The notes under the pieces were generated by a model. That model did no database searches, had not been told where the DNA came from, and saw only the letters and a list, made by a program, of their open reading frames with translations. From positions 26,157 to 90,156 of the forward strand of contig NZ_AFXQ01000016.1 in assembly GCF_000224415.1 (NCBI RefSeq): a DNA stretch of 64,000 bases. Reading direction: 5' to 3'. The position numbers and the translations under genes were made by a program. Of the stretch, positions 17,365 to 27,848 are shown piece after piece. The stretch's first letter is position 1, and each line of letters opens with the position of its first letter. This DNA is from Citricoccus sp. CH26A. Its GTDB lineage: Bacteria; Actinomycetota; Actinomycetes; Actinomycetales; Micrococcaceae.

Positions 17365-17386
17365 GGTACCCCTGCCCCCGGGTACC
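17365..17386 (+). terminator. Short hairpin after tesB
   Basis: GGTACCC pairs with GGGTACC across an 8-base loop just past the tesB stop. The stem is only 7 bp and has no T-run. It may instead be a regulatory element, because the putative -10 of the next gene follows 10 bases later. Confidence 0.35.
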
Positions 17387-17396
17387 CCTTGTGGTC

Positions 17397-17402
17397 TACC
17401 TT
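17397..17402 (+). promoter_or_regulatory. Putative -10 box TACCTT, leaderless arrangement
   Basis: TACCTT is followed by six bases and the ATG at 17409. It supports the choice of that start and would drive the three-gene hydrolase-peptidase-ligase unit. Confidence 0.4.
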
Positions 17403-17408
17403 GAGGGC

Positions 17409-18248
17409 ATGCACATGCACGCCGACATGGACACGGGCTCCGGACCGGACCGGATCCTCACCGTCGTGGGCCCCTGGGACAGCCAGGTCGCCTACACGGC
17501 CGTGCACGCGGGCCATGACCTGCGGGAGGAGGTCCGGGATCTGATGGTGCTCGACGAGGCCGTCCGGTTCCGGGAGGAGGATCCCTATTCCGACCGGATC
17601 GGCGCCGGGATCGGCTCGGGCATGGTCATGCACCGGTCCAGGTTCGAGACCGACCTCAACCGTCCCCGGAGCACCTGCGTCTACGTCGTGCCGGAGCAGT
17701 GCTGGGGGCTCCGGGTCTGGCGGGACGGGCAACTGCCCCCGGACGTCGCCTGCCGGAGCCGGCAGGTCCACGACGCCTGGTTCGCCGAGCTCGAGCGCCG
17801 GGTCGCCCGGCTGGCGGCCCGGGGCCCGTTCGTGGTCTTCGACCTGCACACCTACAACCATCGCCGCGACGGTCCCGACGCCGAGCCCGCACCACAGGAG
17901 GGCAACCCGGACGTCAACGTGGGCACCGGCACCCTGGACCGGCAGCCCTGGATCCCCGTGGTCGATGCCTTCATGGAGGCTCTGTCCGCACCGGTCATCC
18001 CGGCCACCGGACGACGACTGGACGTGCGGGAGAACGTGCGGTTCTGGGGCCAGAACGAGGGACGCTGGGTCCACCGGCGGTTCCCCGACACCGCCTGCGT
18101 GCTCGCCCTGGAGTTCAAGAAGACCTTCATGGACGAATGGACCGGCGAGGTGGACGAGGCCCACCTGGGCCAGCTGGCCGACGCCCTGGCCGCCACGGTG
18201 GCCCCGGTGGAGGCGGCCTTGCGGGAGGTCTCGGTGCCGACGCCATGA
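17409..18248 (+). CDS. N-formylglutamate amidohydrolase-family hydrolase
   Basis: 279 residues. The family cleaves N-formylglutamate to formate and glutamate in histidine breakdown. VVFDLHTYNHR matches the metal-binding aspartate-histidine segment, and VHAGHDLREE, FETDLNRPR and DTACVLALEFKKTF are also typical. No other histidine-utilisation gene is near. It overlaps by ATGA with the QEGLA metallopeptidase and is followed by an ATP-grasp ligase, a recurrent trio, so the true substrate is probably a different acylated amino acid or peptide. Confidence 0.85.
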   Translation: MHMHADMDTGSGPDRILTVVGPWDSQVAYTAVHAGHDLREEVRDLMVLDEAVRFREEDPYSDRIGAGIGSGMVMHRSRFETDLNRPRSTCVYVVPEQCWGLRVWRDGQLPPDVACRSRQVHDAWFAELERRVARLAARGPFVVFDLHTYNHRRDGPDAEPAPQEGNPDVNVGTGTLDRQPWIPVVDAFMEALSAPVIPATGRRLDVRENVRFWGQNEGRWVHRRFPDTACVLALEFKKTFMDEWTGEVDEAHLGQLADALAATVAPVEAALREVSVPTP

Positions 18249-19663
18249 GCAAGAAGAGCGACAACAAGACCGGGAACAAGTCCGGGAACAAGTCCGGCAC
18301 CAAGGCCGCATCCAAGTCCGGCAGCACTTCCGGCAACAAGACTGCCTCCAAGACCGGCCGCAAGACCAGGAGCACGTCCGGTCCCACCTCGGATGCCAGG
18401 ACGAGCGGGACGTCGGGCGTGACCTCGGGAGCGGCGAAGGCCGCGCGGAAGATCACCGCCACCACGCTCGGCGACAGGACGGACGGCGTGCGGCCTCCCG
18501 GTGACCGGGACGGCATCACGGCCTCGCTGCGCGACCGGGCGATCGATCACGAGCTGGCACTGGTCTCGCGGTCCTTCCGGTTCCTGCTGGACGTGACGCC
18601 CATGAACGTGGAGCAGGCCCGGGCGGAGTTCCTGGCCACCGGCGAACTGCCGGAGTTCCAGTACCGGACGCTGGAGGACGACCCGGACGTCCTGCGTCAG
18701 GTGCTCAAGGACATGCCCATCCGGGACGTGGACGACCCCGTCCTCGGCACGTTGCTGCGGGAGAAGCACCGCGAGCTGGGCCTGCAGATCGAGATGCTCG
18801 AGGCGCGGGACACCGCGGACTTCATGCCCCTGAGCATCGAACTGTACGGCGCGATCACCCCGGCGTTGCGGCAGATCGCCGATCGCCTCATGAGCACCGT
18901 GACCGTGCCGGAGGGTGCCGGGAAGAGCCTGGATGCGCACGAGGTGCTGACGCTGGCCCAGGAGGAGATCGACTACTACCGGGAGCAGGATGCCGACATC
19001 GAGATGCACGCCGAGATCCGCAAGGACGTCTCCGGCGTGATGGTCTCCGGGGAGTCCCTGATCCTGGGTCCGCAGTCCAAGGTCCAGGAGGTCCGCGCGC
19101 ACGCCCTGATGCAGCACGAGGTCGGCACCCACCTGGTCACCCAGGTCAACGGGGCCACCCAGCCCATCAAGGTGATGGGCACGGGGTTGTCCGGGTACGA
19201 CGAGACCCAGGAGGGCCTGGCCGTGCTGGCCGAGGTGGCCAGCGGGGGACTGACCGCGTTCCGCCTGCGTCAACTGGCCACCCGGATCATCACGGTGCAC
19301 CGCATGGTCACCGGTGCCAGTTTCCGGGACGCGCACGACGCGCTCGTGGAGGAGGGCGTCCCCGCCTCCTCGGCCTTCACCACGACCATGCGTGCCTTCC
19401 GGTCCGGTGGCCTGACCAAGGACGCCATCTACCTGCGCGGCGTGCTCGACCTGATCGAGCACCTGCGCGCCGGTGGGACCCTGGACCTGCTGCTGCTGGG
19501 CAAGTTCTCGTTGCAGGACCTGCCGCTGGTGACCGACCTGAGGGACCGCGGTGTCCTGCAACCACCCCGGCTCCAGCCGCGCTGGCTGACCGAGAAGGAT
19601 TGCATCGAGCGGTTGGACCGGCTGGCGGACCTGGATGATCCGGCCGACCTGGTGAACCGCTGA
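18245..19663 (+). CDS. QEGLA-motif (DUF1704) putative zinc carboxypeptidase
   Basis: 472 residues. The family is often annotated as flavohemoglobin expression-modulating protein. Eukaryotic members include the microtubule tyrosine carboxypeptidase MATCAP, so a peptidase role is likely. The metal motif HEVGTH (H291, E292, H296) and the glutamate of YDETQEGLAVL (E323) are intact. Residues 2-60 are a basic, low-complexity run built on Lys-Ser/Thr-Gly-Asn units, which looks disordered and might bind nucleic acid or acidic polymers. Its start overlaps the upstream hydrolase. Confidence 0.85.
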   Translation: MSKKSDNKTGNKSGNKSGTKAASKSGSTSGNKTASKTGRKTRSTSGPTSDARTSGTSGVTSGAAKAARKITATTLGDRTDGVRPPGDRDGITASLRDRAIDHELALVSRSFRFLLDVTPMNVEQARAEFLATGELPEFQYRTLEDDPDVLRQVLKDMPIRDVDDPVLGTLLREKHRELGLQIEMLEARDTADFMPLSIELYGAITPALRQIADRLMSTVTVPEGAGKSLDAHEVLTLAQEEIDYYREQDADIEMHAEIRKDVSGVMVSGESLILGPQSKVQEVRAHALMQHEVGTHLVTQVNGATQPIKVMGTGLSGYDETQEGLAVLAEVASGGLTAFRLRQLATRIITVHRMVTGASFRDAHDALVEEGVPASSAFTTTMRAFRSGGLTKDAIYLRGVLDLIEHLRAGGTLDLLLLGKFSLQDLPLVTDLRDRGVLQPPRLQPRWLTEKDCIERLDRLADLDDPADLVNR

Positions 19664-19724
19664 GCACCGTCGGCCGGCCCGGCCGACGGTGATCCCACTC
19701 GCTGTATCTGTGGATCGGAGGTCC

Positions 19725-20768
19725 ATGAACATCGGATTCGTCGTCAACGACGTCGCCACCGAGAAGTCCACGTACACCACGACGCGTCTGGCGATGGCCG
19801 CCACGCAGCTGGGGCACGAGGCGCTGCTGACGGGTACCGGGGACTTCTCGTACGCACCGGACGGCACCCTCTCCGTGCGGGCCCACGGCACCGCGGCGAG
19901 GAACTACCGTTCGCTGGACCGGTACCTGGCGGACGTGCAGAAGCCCCGGTCCGTTCGCCAGGTCCCCATCCAGGACTTCGACGTGGTGATGCTGCGCAAT
20001 GACCCCGCCGATGACGCGAAGGACCGTCCGTGGGCCTCCACGGCGGCCGTGGCCTTCGGCCGGCTGTTCGCCGCCAACGGCGTCCTGGTGGTCAATGACC
20101 CGCTCACCCTGGCCGGTGCCCTGTCCAAGGCCTACTTCCAGCACTTTCCCGACGTCGTGCGCCCGAGGACGCTGATCTCCCGGGACCAGCAGATGATCTC
20201 GGAGTTCATCGACGAGATGGACGGCAAGGCGGTGCTCAAGCCGCTCCAGGGCTCCGGAGGAAAGGGCGTGTTCGTGGTGGACCGCAAGGAGGCCCCGAAC
20301 CGGAACCAGATCGTGGAGGCCATCGCCCGGGACGGGTACGTCGTGGCGCAGGAGTACCTGCCGGAGGCGAAGGAGGGGGACGTGCGGATGATGCTCCTGA
20401 ACGGCACGCCCCTCCAGGTCGGCGGGAAGTACGCGGCGTTCCGCCGTCGCACCGCCAGTGGAGAGGTGCGGTCGAACATGTCGGCCGGGGGCACCGCGGA
20501 GGCCGTGCGGGTCACCGAGGAGATGCTGTACCTGGCCGAGGTGGTCCGTCCGAAGCTCATCGCGGACGGCTTGTTCCTGGTCGGCCTGGACATGGTCGGT
20601 GACAAGCTTATGGAGATCAACGTGTTCTCCCCGGGCGGCCTCGGCTCGTGCCTGCGGCTCTACGGCAAGGACTTCGCCGCGGCCATCATCCAGGACCTCG
20701 AACGCAAGCTGAGGGTCCGGAGTCACTACACCGAGGACCTGTGCAACGCCCGGCTGGCCACGATCTGA
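19725..20768 (+). CDS. ATP-grasp ligase, glutathione synthetase-like
   Basis: 347 residues, third gene of the unit. An N-terminal GshB-like domain (NIGFVVNDVATEKSTYTTTR, MLRNDP) is followed by the ATP-grasp fold: KPLQGSGGKGVF phosphate loop, QEYLPEAKEGDVRMMLLNG and the metal-binding EINVFSPGG. Such enzymes form an amide bond between a carboxylate and an amine using ATP. The product is unknown, and no gamma-glutamylcysteine ligase lies nearby, so ordinary glutathione synthesis is unlikely. GGAGG lies 4 bases before the ATG. A strong terminator closes the unit. Confidence 0.85.
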   Translation: MNIGFVVNDVATEKSTYTTTRLAMAATQLGHEALLTGTGDFSYAPDGTLSVRAHGTAARNYRSLDRYLADVQKPRSVRQVPIQDFDVVMLRNDPADDAKDRPWASTAAVAFGRLFAANGVLVVNDPLTLAGALSKAYFQHFPDVVRPRTLISRDQQMISEFIDEMDGKAVLKPLQGSGGKGVFVVDRKEAPNRNQIVEAIARDGYVVAQEYLPEAKEGDVRMMLLNGTPLQVGGKYAAFRRRTASGEVRSNMSAGGTAEAVRVTEEMLYLAEVVRPKLIADGLFLVGLDMVGDKLMEINVFSPGGLGSCLRLYGKDFAAAIIQDLERKLRVRSHYTEDLCNARLATI

Positions 20769-20776
20769 GACCACGC

Positions 20777-20817
20777 ACGACGGCGGCCCCCACCTCGGTG
20801 GTGGGGGCCGCCGTCGT
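20777..20817. terminator. Two-way terminator, 18-bp stem
   Basis: Bases 20777-20794 pair perfectly with 20800-20817 around a 5-base loop, between the converging ATP-grasp and ettA genes. Confidence 0.85.
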
Positions 20818-20846
20818 CGGGCGTCCGGCGTGGTGCCGGGACCGGT

Positions 20847-22529
<1,683 letters not shown>

Positions 22530-22604
22530 TCCTCAAGGCTAGTCGGTGGCCGCCGCATTTCCCGCATCGGCCGAAGGCGGCGGCCACCGCGCAGTCCGGG
22601 CCGC

Positions 22605-23150
22605 TCAGGCGAGCGTCAGGTCCCGCTCCTGCTCGGACACCTCCGAGGCCTCGTCGGGCGCGTCCGGCCCGTCCTCCAGGACCTCGCCGGTCGACCGGTC
22701 GACGCGGGGCTCATCGTCCTCGCCGAACGGTCCCTCGACCGGGGCCTCACCGACGTCGGCAGCCGGTCCGCCGGCGGTGGCCTCCCCCGTGCGTCCGCCG
22801 GACCGGGAGAACCGGGCCGTGCCGAGGGTGAGGTCGTGGCCGATGGAGTCGGCCTCGATCTCCACGGCCGTCCCGGTCCGGTCCCCGGCCTCCCAGGGGC
22901 GGACCTTGAGCCGGCCGGTGACGATCACCGGCATGCCCTTGGCCAGCGAGGCCCCCGCGTTCAGGGCCAGCGCCCGGAACATGTTGATCGTGAACCAGTT
23001 GGTCTGCCCGTCGACCCAGGCGTTGGCCTCCCGGTCGAAGCGCCGGTCGGTGGCGGCGAGACGGAAGTTGCCGACGGAGAAGCCGGCCTGGGCCATGCGG
23101 ACCTGCGGATCGGTGGCCACGAAGCCACGGACGGTGATGTGTTCGCTCAT
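22605..23150 (-). CDS. ssb: Single-stranded DNA-binding protein, second-type SSB
   Basis: 181 residues. OB-fold about 1-110: ITVRGFVATDPQVR, VGNFRLAATDRRFDR, TNWFTINMFRALALNA and KGMPVIVTGRLKVRPWE. The acidic, disordered tail ends in ERDLTLA rather than the DDDIPF-type tip that recruits repair and replication proteins, so this is probably a specialised paralogue. The main replicative SSB should lie elsewhere. AAAGG lies before the ATG; ettA follows 75 bases downstream on the same strand. Confidence 0.9.
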   Translation of the reverse strand: MSEHITVRGFVATDPQVRMAQAGFSVGNFRLAATDRRFDREANAWVDGQTNWFTINMFRALALNAGASLAKGMPVIVTGRLKVRPWEAGDRTGTAVEIEADSIGHDLTLGTARFSRSGGRTGEATAGGPAADVGEAPVEGPFGEDDEPRVDRSTGEVLEDGPDAPDEASEVSEQERDLTLA

Positions 23151-23360
23151 GAAGGGGCCTTTCGGTGGACCGGCCGGGGCCGGCGAGTGAGCCGGCGTCG
23201 GCAAGAGGTCTCCGCCGCCGGGCCGGGCCTCATGCCCGGTCCTTCCCAGCACACCGCCCCGGCCGCGTCCCGCACAGGGGTCCCACCGGGGCCCGGGCAC
23301 AACGCGCCGGTGACCCGTGACCTGTGGAGTTCGGTGCGGCCGGTAGAATGGCCGGGCCCA

Positions 23361-23433
23361 GCCCCAGTAGCTCAGTGGATAGAGCAGGAGCCTTCTAATC
23401 TCTTGGTCGGGGGTTCGACTCCCTCCTGGGGCG
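23361..23433 (+). tRNA. tRNA-Arg (anticodon TCT)
   Basis: A 73-base cloverleaf: acceptor GCCCCAG/CTGGGGC, D-arm GCTC/GAGC, anticodon loop CTTCTAA with TCT reading AGA, variable TGGTC, and T-arm GGGGG TTCGACT CCCTC. The discriminator is G and the CCA end is not encoded. The last anticodon-stem pair is a C-T mismatch and the first is a G-T wobble. Confidence 0.92.
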
Positions 23434-23468
23434 CATGTGACCGGCGTGGACCGCGCGAGAGGTGGACT

Positions 23469-25121
23469 GTGCAGGATCCGACGATGAACGCCCGCCGCCT
23501 CCCCCGCTGGGTCATCGGCATCCAGCCGGACCGCCGGGACGGTGCGGACACCGTGGGACCCACCACCACCGCAGGCCAGTGGCTGCAGCTCGGGGCCGTG
23601 ATGGCCGTGGCGGCCGTGCTCTACCTCGTCCACTCCTTCCTGCGCTTCCGCAATTTCGAGGCCAAGGGCTACGACCTCGGCATCTTCGACCAGGCGGTGC
23701 GCCAGTACGCCCTGTTCCGGGAGCCGATCGTCCCGGTCAAGGGGGTGGACTTCAACATCCTCGGCGACCACTTCCACCCCGTCCTGGCGCTGCTGGCCCC
23801 GCTGTACTGGATCTGGGACGACCCGCGGGTGCTGAACATCGCCATGACGGCGCTCCTGGTCTCCACGGCCATTCCCGTCTACCTGTTCGCCCGCCGCCGG
23901 TTCTCCCACGCCACCGCGCTCACCGGCGCCGGCGCGATGCTGCTGTGGTGGCCGTTCCAGGCCATGGTCAACTGGGACTTCCACGAGATCGCCGTCGGCG
24001 TGCCGGTCATCGCCTGGGTCGTCTGGGCCATCGACGGCCGCCGGTACTGGCTGGCCACCGCGCTGGCCCTGACCCTGCTGTCCGTGCGCGAGGACATGGG
24101 CATCACCCTGCTGGCCATCGCGATGGTGCTGGCGATCAAGCGCGCCTGGGCGCCCGCCGTCGTCACCGCCGTGCTGGGCGTGGCCGGCTACGTCTTCGCC
24201 ACCTCCGTGGTGATCCCCCGCTTCTCCCCGGAGGGCGAGTTCGGCTACTGGCAGTTCACCGCGCTGGGGCCGGACATGGGGTCCTCGATCGCCTTCATGC
24301 TCACCCAGCCCCTCGACGCGTTCGCGGTGCTCTTCGACCACCCGCTGAAGGTCGCCCTCTGGCTGCTGCACTTCGTGGCGTTGTGGCTGCTGCCGCTGTT
24401 GTCCCCCTACACGCTGATCGGCATGCCGATCCTGGCCTCCCGGTTGTTCAACGACCGGCTCAACGTGTGGAGCCCGGTCTACCAGTACGACGCGATCCTG
24501 GCGCCGGTCTTCCTCATGGCCGCGCTGGAGGCGCTGGCGCGCATCGGGGCCTGGCGTCACGCCCGGCGGGTGCGCGCGTCCGGTCCCCCAGAGCCCCCGT
24601 CCGGTCACGACGACGGCGCCCTCGCCTCGGGCGCCGGCAGCGACCGGGTGCCCCGGGCCGCGGGGGCGGGTGTACGCGGCTGGCGGGTGCCGACCGTCTT
24701 CGTGTCCGTCCTGCTGGGCTGCGGGGTGATCGGCACCGTGCTCTTCCCCCAGGTCTTCCCGTTCCAGCGCACCGTCACCGGGGACACCTGGCAACGGACC
24801 GAGTGGGCGCGGGCCCTGGACCGGGCCGTGGGGATGATCCCGGACGACGTGTGCGTCGAGGCGGCGGACAACGCGGTGCCGCACCTGGTGGACCGCACCT
24901 ACGTGGGCCTGCACGGGGACATCGGCGATGACCTGGCGACCTGGATGATCATCGACACCACGGTCGAGGAGCTCGGTGGCTGGGACCCGCTGACCCCGGA
25001 CCAGGCCCTGGAGCGTGCCGGGCGGCTCGGCTACGCGGTGGTCAGCGAGGACGACCACGGCATCTGGGTGCTGCACCGCGACCGGCCGGTGGATCCGGTG
25101 TGCGCGGACTACGTGCCGTAG
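23469..25121 (+). CDS. DUF2079 polytopic membrane protein
   Basis: 550 residues. About ten membrane helices and the DUF2079 signature near the first outer loop: FEAKGYDLGIFDQAVRQY, then ILGDHFHPVLALLAPLYW. The D-x-D-like and H residues there and the GT-C-like topology suggest a lipid-linked glycosyltransferase, but no activity is established. A soluble C-terminal part begins near residue 435. GTG 23469 is preferred because GAGAGG lies 6 bases upstream; ATG 23484 is the alternative. Confidence 0.85.
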   Translation: MQDPTMNARRLPRWVIGIQPDRRDGADTVGPTTTAGQWLQLGAVMAVAAVLYLVHSFLRFRNFEAKGYDLGIFDQAVRQYALFREPIVPVKGVDFNILGDHFHPVLALLAPLYWIWDDPRVLNIAMTALLVSTAIPVYLFARRRFSHATALTGAGAMLLWWPFQAMVNWDFHEIAVGVPVIAWVVWAIDGRRYWLATALALTLLSVREDMGITLLAIAMVLAIKRAWAPAVVTAVLGVAGYVFATSVVIPRFSPEGEFGYWQFTALGPDMGSSIAFMLTQPLDAFAVLFDHPLKVALWLLHFVALWLLPLLSPYTLIGMPILASRLFNDRLNVWSPVYQYDAILAPVFLMAALEALARIGAWRHARRVRASGPPEPPSGHDDGALASGAGSDRVPRAAGAGVRGWRVPTVFVSVLLGCGVIGTVLFPQVFPFQRTVTGDTWQRTEWARALDRAVGMIPDDVCVEAADNAVPHLVDRTYVGLHGDIGDDLATWMIIDTTVEELGGWDPLTPDQALERAGRLGYAVVSEDDHGIWVLHRDRPVDPVCADYVP

Positions 25122-25245
25122 CACCGGCGCGGAACGGGTGCGCCGTGCCGTGCCGTTGATCAGGGCTTTCCGTGCCTGGCGACCCCGACCTACCCTCGGG
25201 GACGCGGAGTTCGAGCCCGCACCCCCGAGAGCGAGGACGTCCACC

Positions 25246-25851
25246 GTGGAATCTGCAAACCCCTCACGCCGTCGGACCGTCCCCGGCGGGCAGGGAGCAC
25301 CGGAGGAGGCAGCGCCGCGGGTGCTGGTCGGATATGCCAGCGCCCACGGCTCCACCGCCGAGATCGCCCAGCGCATCGCCGAGGTGCTGGGACACGCGGG
25401 GCTGACGGTGGAGGTGCTGCCGCTGCAGCAGGCCCCGAGCCCGGAGGGGTATGCGGCCGTGGTGCTGGGCAGCGCCATCCACCAGCAGGAGTGGCTGCCG
25501 ACGGCCGCCGGGTACATCGCCCGCCATGCCCCCGCCCTGCGAGAGCGTCCGGTGTGGTTGTTCAGCGTGGGCATGACCTCGGCCCTGCCCCGCTGGATCC
25601 GCCGGAGCGCCCGCGCCGGCCAGGACCGGCGACTGGCCCAGGCGCTCCGGGACCAGGCAGCTCCCCGCGGACACCTGCTGGTGTCGGGAGTGGTCACTCC
25701 CGGGCAATTCCCCCGCTGGGTCAGAACCCTGTTCCGGGTGTTCGGCGCGCGCTTCGGCGACTACCGTGACTGGGCCCGCATCGAGGCCTGGGCGCAGGGC
25801 ATCGCCGGGAGCCTGACGACCGTTCCCCCGAGGCACGCCGCCCGCTCCTGA
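25246..25851 (+). CDS. Flavodoxin-domain protein (HemG-like)
   Basis: 201 residues. VLVGYASAHGSTAEIAQRIAEVL is the FMN phosphate loop of a flavodoxin, and VVLGSAIHQQEWLPTAAGYI is the second FMN-binding loop as in menaquinone-dependent protoporphyrinogen oxidase HemG and related flavodoxins. The heme role is uncertain because actinobacteria usually use HemY-type enzymes. The first 25 residues are Ser/Arg/Pro-rich. The GTG start has GAGGACG upstream. Confidence 0.82.
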   Translation: MESANPSRRRTVPGGQGAPEEAAPRVLVGYASAHGSTAEIAQRIAEVLGHAGLTVEVLPLQQAPSPEGYAAVVLGSAIHQQEWLPTAAGYIARHAPALRERPVWLFSVGMTSALPRWIRRSARAGQDRRLAQALRDQAAPRGHLLVSGVVTPGQFPRWVRTLFRVFGARFGDYRDWARIEAWAQGIAGSLTTVPPRHAARS

Positions 25852-25906
25852 GGTCGTCGAGGCCACGGGTCATCCGGTGGTGAGGATCCCTGTCGCATCG
25901 CGAGGG

Positions 25907-26656
25907 TCACCCTGACGGGGGGCGTCCGGGGCTGGCCGCGGCGCCGGCGATGACCTCCTCGGCGAGTTCCCGCACCGGGACGCCCCGTTGCCGGCTGGAT
26001 TCGCGGAGCACCTGGAACGCCTCCTCGGGGCCGCACGCATGTCGACTCATCAGCACGCCCGTGGCCTGGTCGATCGCGGTGTGCCTGGTCGGGGCCGGTG
26101 GCCCGTGTTCCATCAGGTCGGGGTGACGCAACAACCTGACGGCCAGTTCCAGCGCCCGGGACGCCTCGGCAGCGAAACGCTTGCCCTCCATCAACTCACG
26201 CTGGCCGAAGGCGTACGGCTGGTTGGAGTACAGGTTGAGCGCGCCCACGGCGGAGTCCCCGCCGTGCAGTGGCAGTGACAACGTCGAGAGTGCGCCCAGG
26301 GACACGGCACGCTCCCGGTAGGTCTCGAACCGGTGCTCGGTGGTGAGGTTGTCGACGAGGACGACCTGGTTGGTGCGCAGTGCGGTCAGGCACGGGCCCT
26401 CGTCGTACCGGTACTGGATCTCGTCGAACCGGTAGGTGTCGTCCTCGCTGCTGGCCACTGTCGCCGGATGCCCCTCGCGCACGACCGTGACGCCGACGAA
26501 GACGTCGGGACCCAGGGCCTCGGCAGCGGCGTTCACCAGGGCCTGCAGGAAGCCCTCGAAGTGCTCGGTCGCCAGAACCTGTCCTCGCGCCCTGCGCGCT
26601 TGGCCGGATTCGTCCTCCCCGGCGGGGTGCGTCGCGGCGCTCTGCTCAGTCATCAT
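25907..26656 (-). CDS. GAF and ANTAR domain transcription antitermination regulator
   Basis: 249 residues. A GAF domain (about 30-165, with YRYDEGPCLTALRTNQVVLV and SLPLHGGDSAVGALNLYS) senses an unknown small ligand. The C-terminal ANTAR helices (TAIDQATGVLMSRHACGPEEAFQVLRESS) bind RNA hairpins and prevent termination. The order GAF-ANTAR is common in Actinobacteria. The two adjacent ATG codons make the start uncertain by one residue. No paired-hairpin ANTAR target was identified nearby. Confidence 0.88.
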   Translation of the reverse strand: MMTEQSAATHPAGEDESGQARRARGQVLATEHFEGFLQALVNAAAEALGPDVFVGVTVVREGHPATVASSEDDTYRFDEIQYRYDEGPCLTALRTNQVVLVDNLTTEHRFETYRERAVSLGALSTLSLPLHGGDSAVGALNLYSNQPYAFGQRELMEGKRFAAEASRALELAVRLLRHPDLMEHGPPAPTRHTAIDQATGVLMSRHACGPEEAFQVLRESSRQRGVPVRELAEEVIAGAAASPGRPPSG

Positions 26657-26841
26657 GACACCGGGAATCCCGGGGGTACGAGCCCCGCGTTCAACAGCAG
26701 CGGAGGCGGCGCTCCCATGACACGCCTGGAGGGACTCCGACCGGACGATATTCGCACGGCAGGACTCCCGCGGCCAAGACTCCTTCGACCGTCCCACCGG
26801 GTGGCTGGCGAGACGACACCGTGCAGGTGGGTTCGGTCTGT

Positions 26842-27750
26842 TCAGGGCCTCGCGGCGGTCGCGGGGACCCTGTGCGCGGCTTGGCGTTCGGCGGCCTCGA
26901 TGACGTTGGCGACCAGCATGACCCGGGTCATGGGTCCGACGCCGCCGGGGTTGGGTGAGATCCAGGAGGCGACGTCGGCCACGGCGGGTTCCACGTCGCC
27001 GACGATGCGGGTTCGCCCGTCCTGGTCCTTCTCCTGGGAGACTCCGACGTCCAGGACGATGGCGCCGGGTTTCACGTCGGCCTTGCGGACCATGTGGGCC
27101 GATCCGGCCGCGGCGATGATGATGTCCGCGGCGCGGATTTCCGCCTTCAGGTCGGTCGTCCCGGTGTGGGCCAGGACGACGGTGGCGTTGACGTCCTTGC
27201 GGGTGAGCACGAGTCCGGCGGGTCGGCCGATGGTGACGCCGCGGCCGATGACGAGCACCCGTTGCCCGGCCAGGTCGATGCCGTGGTGTCGTAGTAGCTG
27301 CACGCAGCCGGCCGGGGTGCAGGGCAGGGGGGATTCCAGCTGCCCGGAGACGGAGGCCACGAGCCGGCCGAGGTTGACCGGGTGCAGTCCGTCGGCGTCC
27401 TTGGCGGGGTCGATGCGTTCCAGTACCCGTTGGGTGTCGATGTGTGCCGGCAGCGGGAGCTGGACGATGTACCCGGTGCAGTCCGGGTCGTCGTTGAGCT
27501 CGTCCAGCACGGCGAGCAGTTGTTCTTCGGTGATGGTCTCGGGCAGGTCCCGGCGGATGGAGGCCACGCCGACCTGGGCGCAGTCCCGGTGCTTGCCGGC
27601 CACGTAGGACCGCGATCCCGGGTCCTCGCCGACGAGCACCGTGCCCAGTCCGGGGACGACACCCTGTTCGGCCAGCCTGGCCACTCGTTCGGCCAGGTCT
27701 GTCTTCATCGCCGCGGCCGTCGCGCGGCCGTCCAGTACTCGGGCAGTCAT
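26842..27750 (-). CDS. folD: Methylene-THF dehydrogenase/cyclohydrolase FolD
   Basis: 302 residues. It interconverts 5,10-methylene-THF and 10-formyl-THF. The catalytic lysine lies in [14 protein letters not shown], with GYIVQLPLP and the [16 protein letters not shown] cofactor loop, and [14 protein letters not shown] near the end. It lies just downstream of the dimethylglycine oxidase, whose demethylation yields methylene-THF, so this copy is probably dedicated to that pathway. AAAGGACAC lies ahead of the ATG. Confidence 0.95.
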   Translation of the reverse strand: MTARVLDGRATAAAMKTDLAERVARLAEQGVVPGLGTVLVGEDPGSRSYVAGKHRDCAQVGVASIRRDLPETITEEQLLAVLDELNDDPDCTGYIVQLPLPAHIDTQRVLERIDPAKDADGLHPVNLGRLVASVSGQLESPLPCTPAGCVQLLRHHGIDLAGQRVLVIGRGVTIGRPAGLVLTRKDVNATVVLAHTGTTDLKAEIRAADIIIAAAGSAHMVRKADVKPGAIVLDVGVSQEKDQDGRTRIVGDVEPAVADVASWISPNPGGVGPMTRVMLVANVIEAAERQAAHRVPATAARP

Positions 27751-27781
27751 TGCGTGTGTCCTTTGAACGTCGTGTGTCGTG

Positions 27782-27814
27782 GTGGGCGGGCCCGGTGGTA
27801 CCGGGCCCGCCCAC
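27782..27814. terminator. 14-bp stem hairpin between dimethylglycine oxidase gene and folD
   Basis: GTGGGCGGGCCCGG pairs with its exact complement across TGGTA. It follows the dmg stop on the minus strand and may attenuate rather than stop reading into folD. Confidence 0.75.
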
Positions 27815-27848
27815 GTGCCGGCCCGTTGGCCGGCGGTGGGGTGGCCGG

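Noticed and set aside
22605..25697. Minus-strand open frame of about 1,000 codons
   Set aside because: Only its last 181 codons (SSB) are real. The rest is antisense to the DUF2079 gene and the tRNA.
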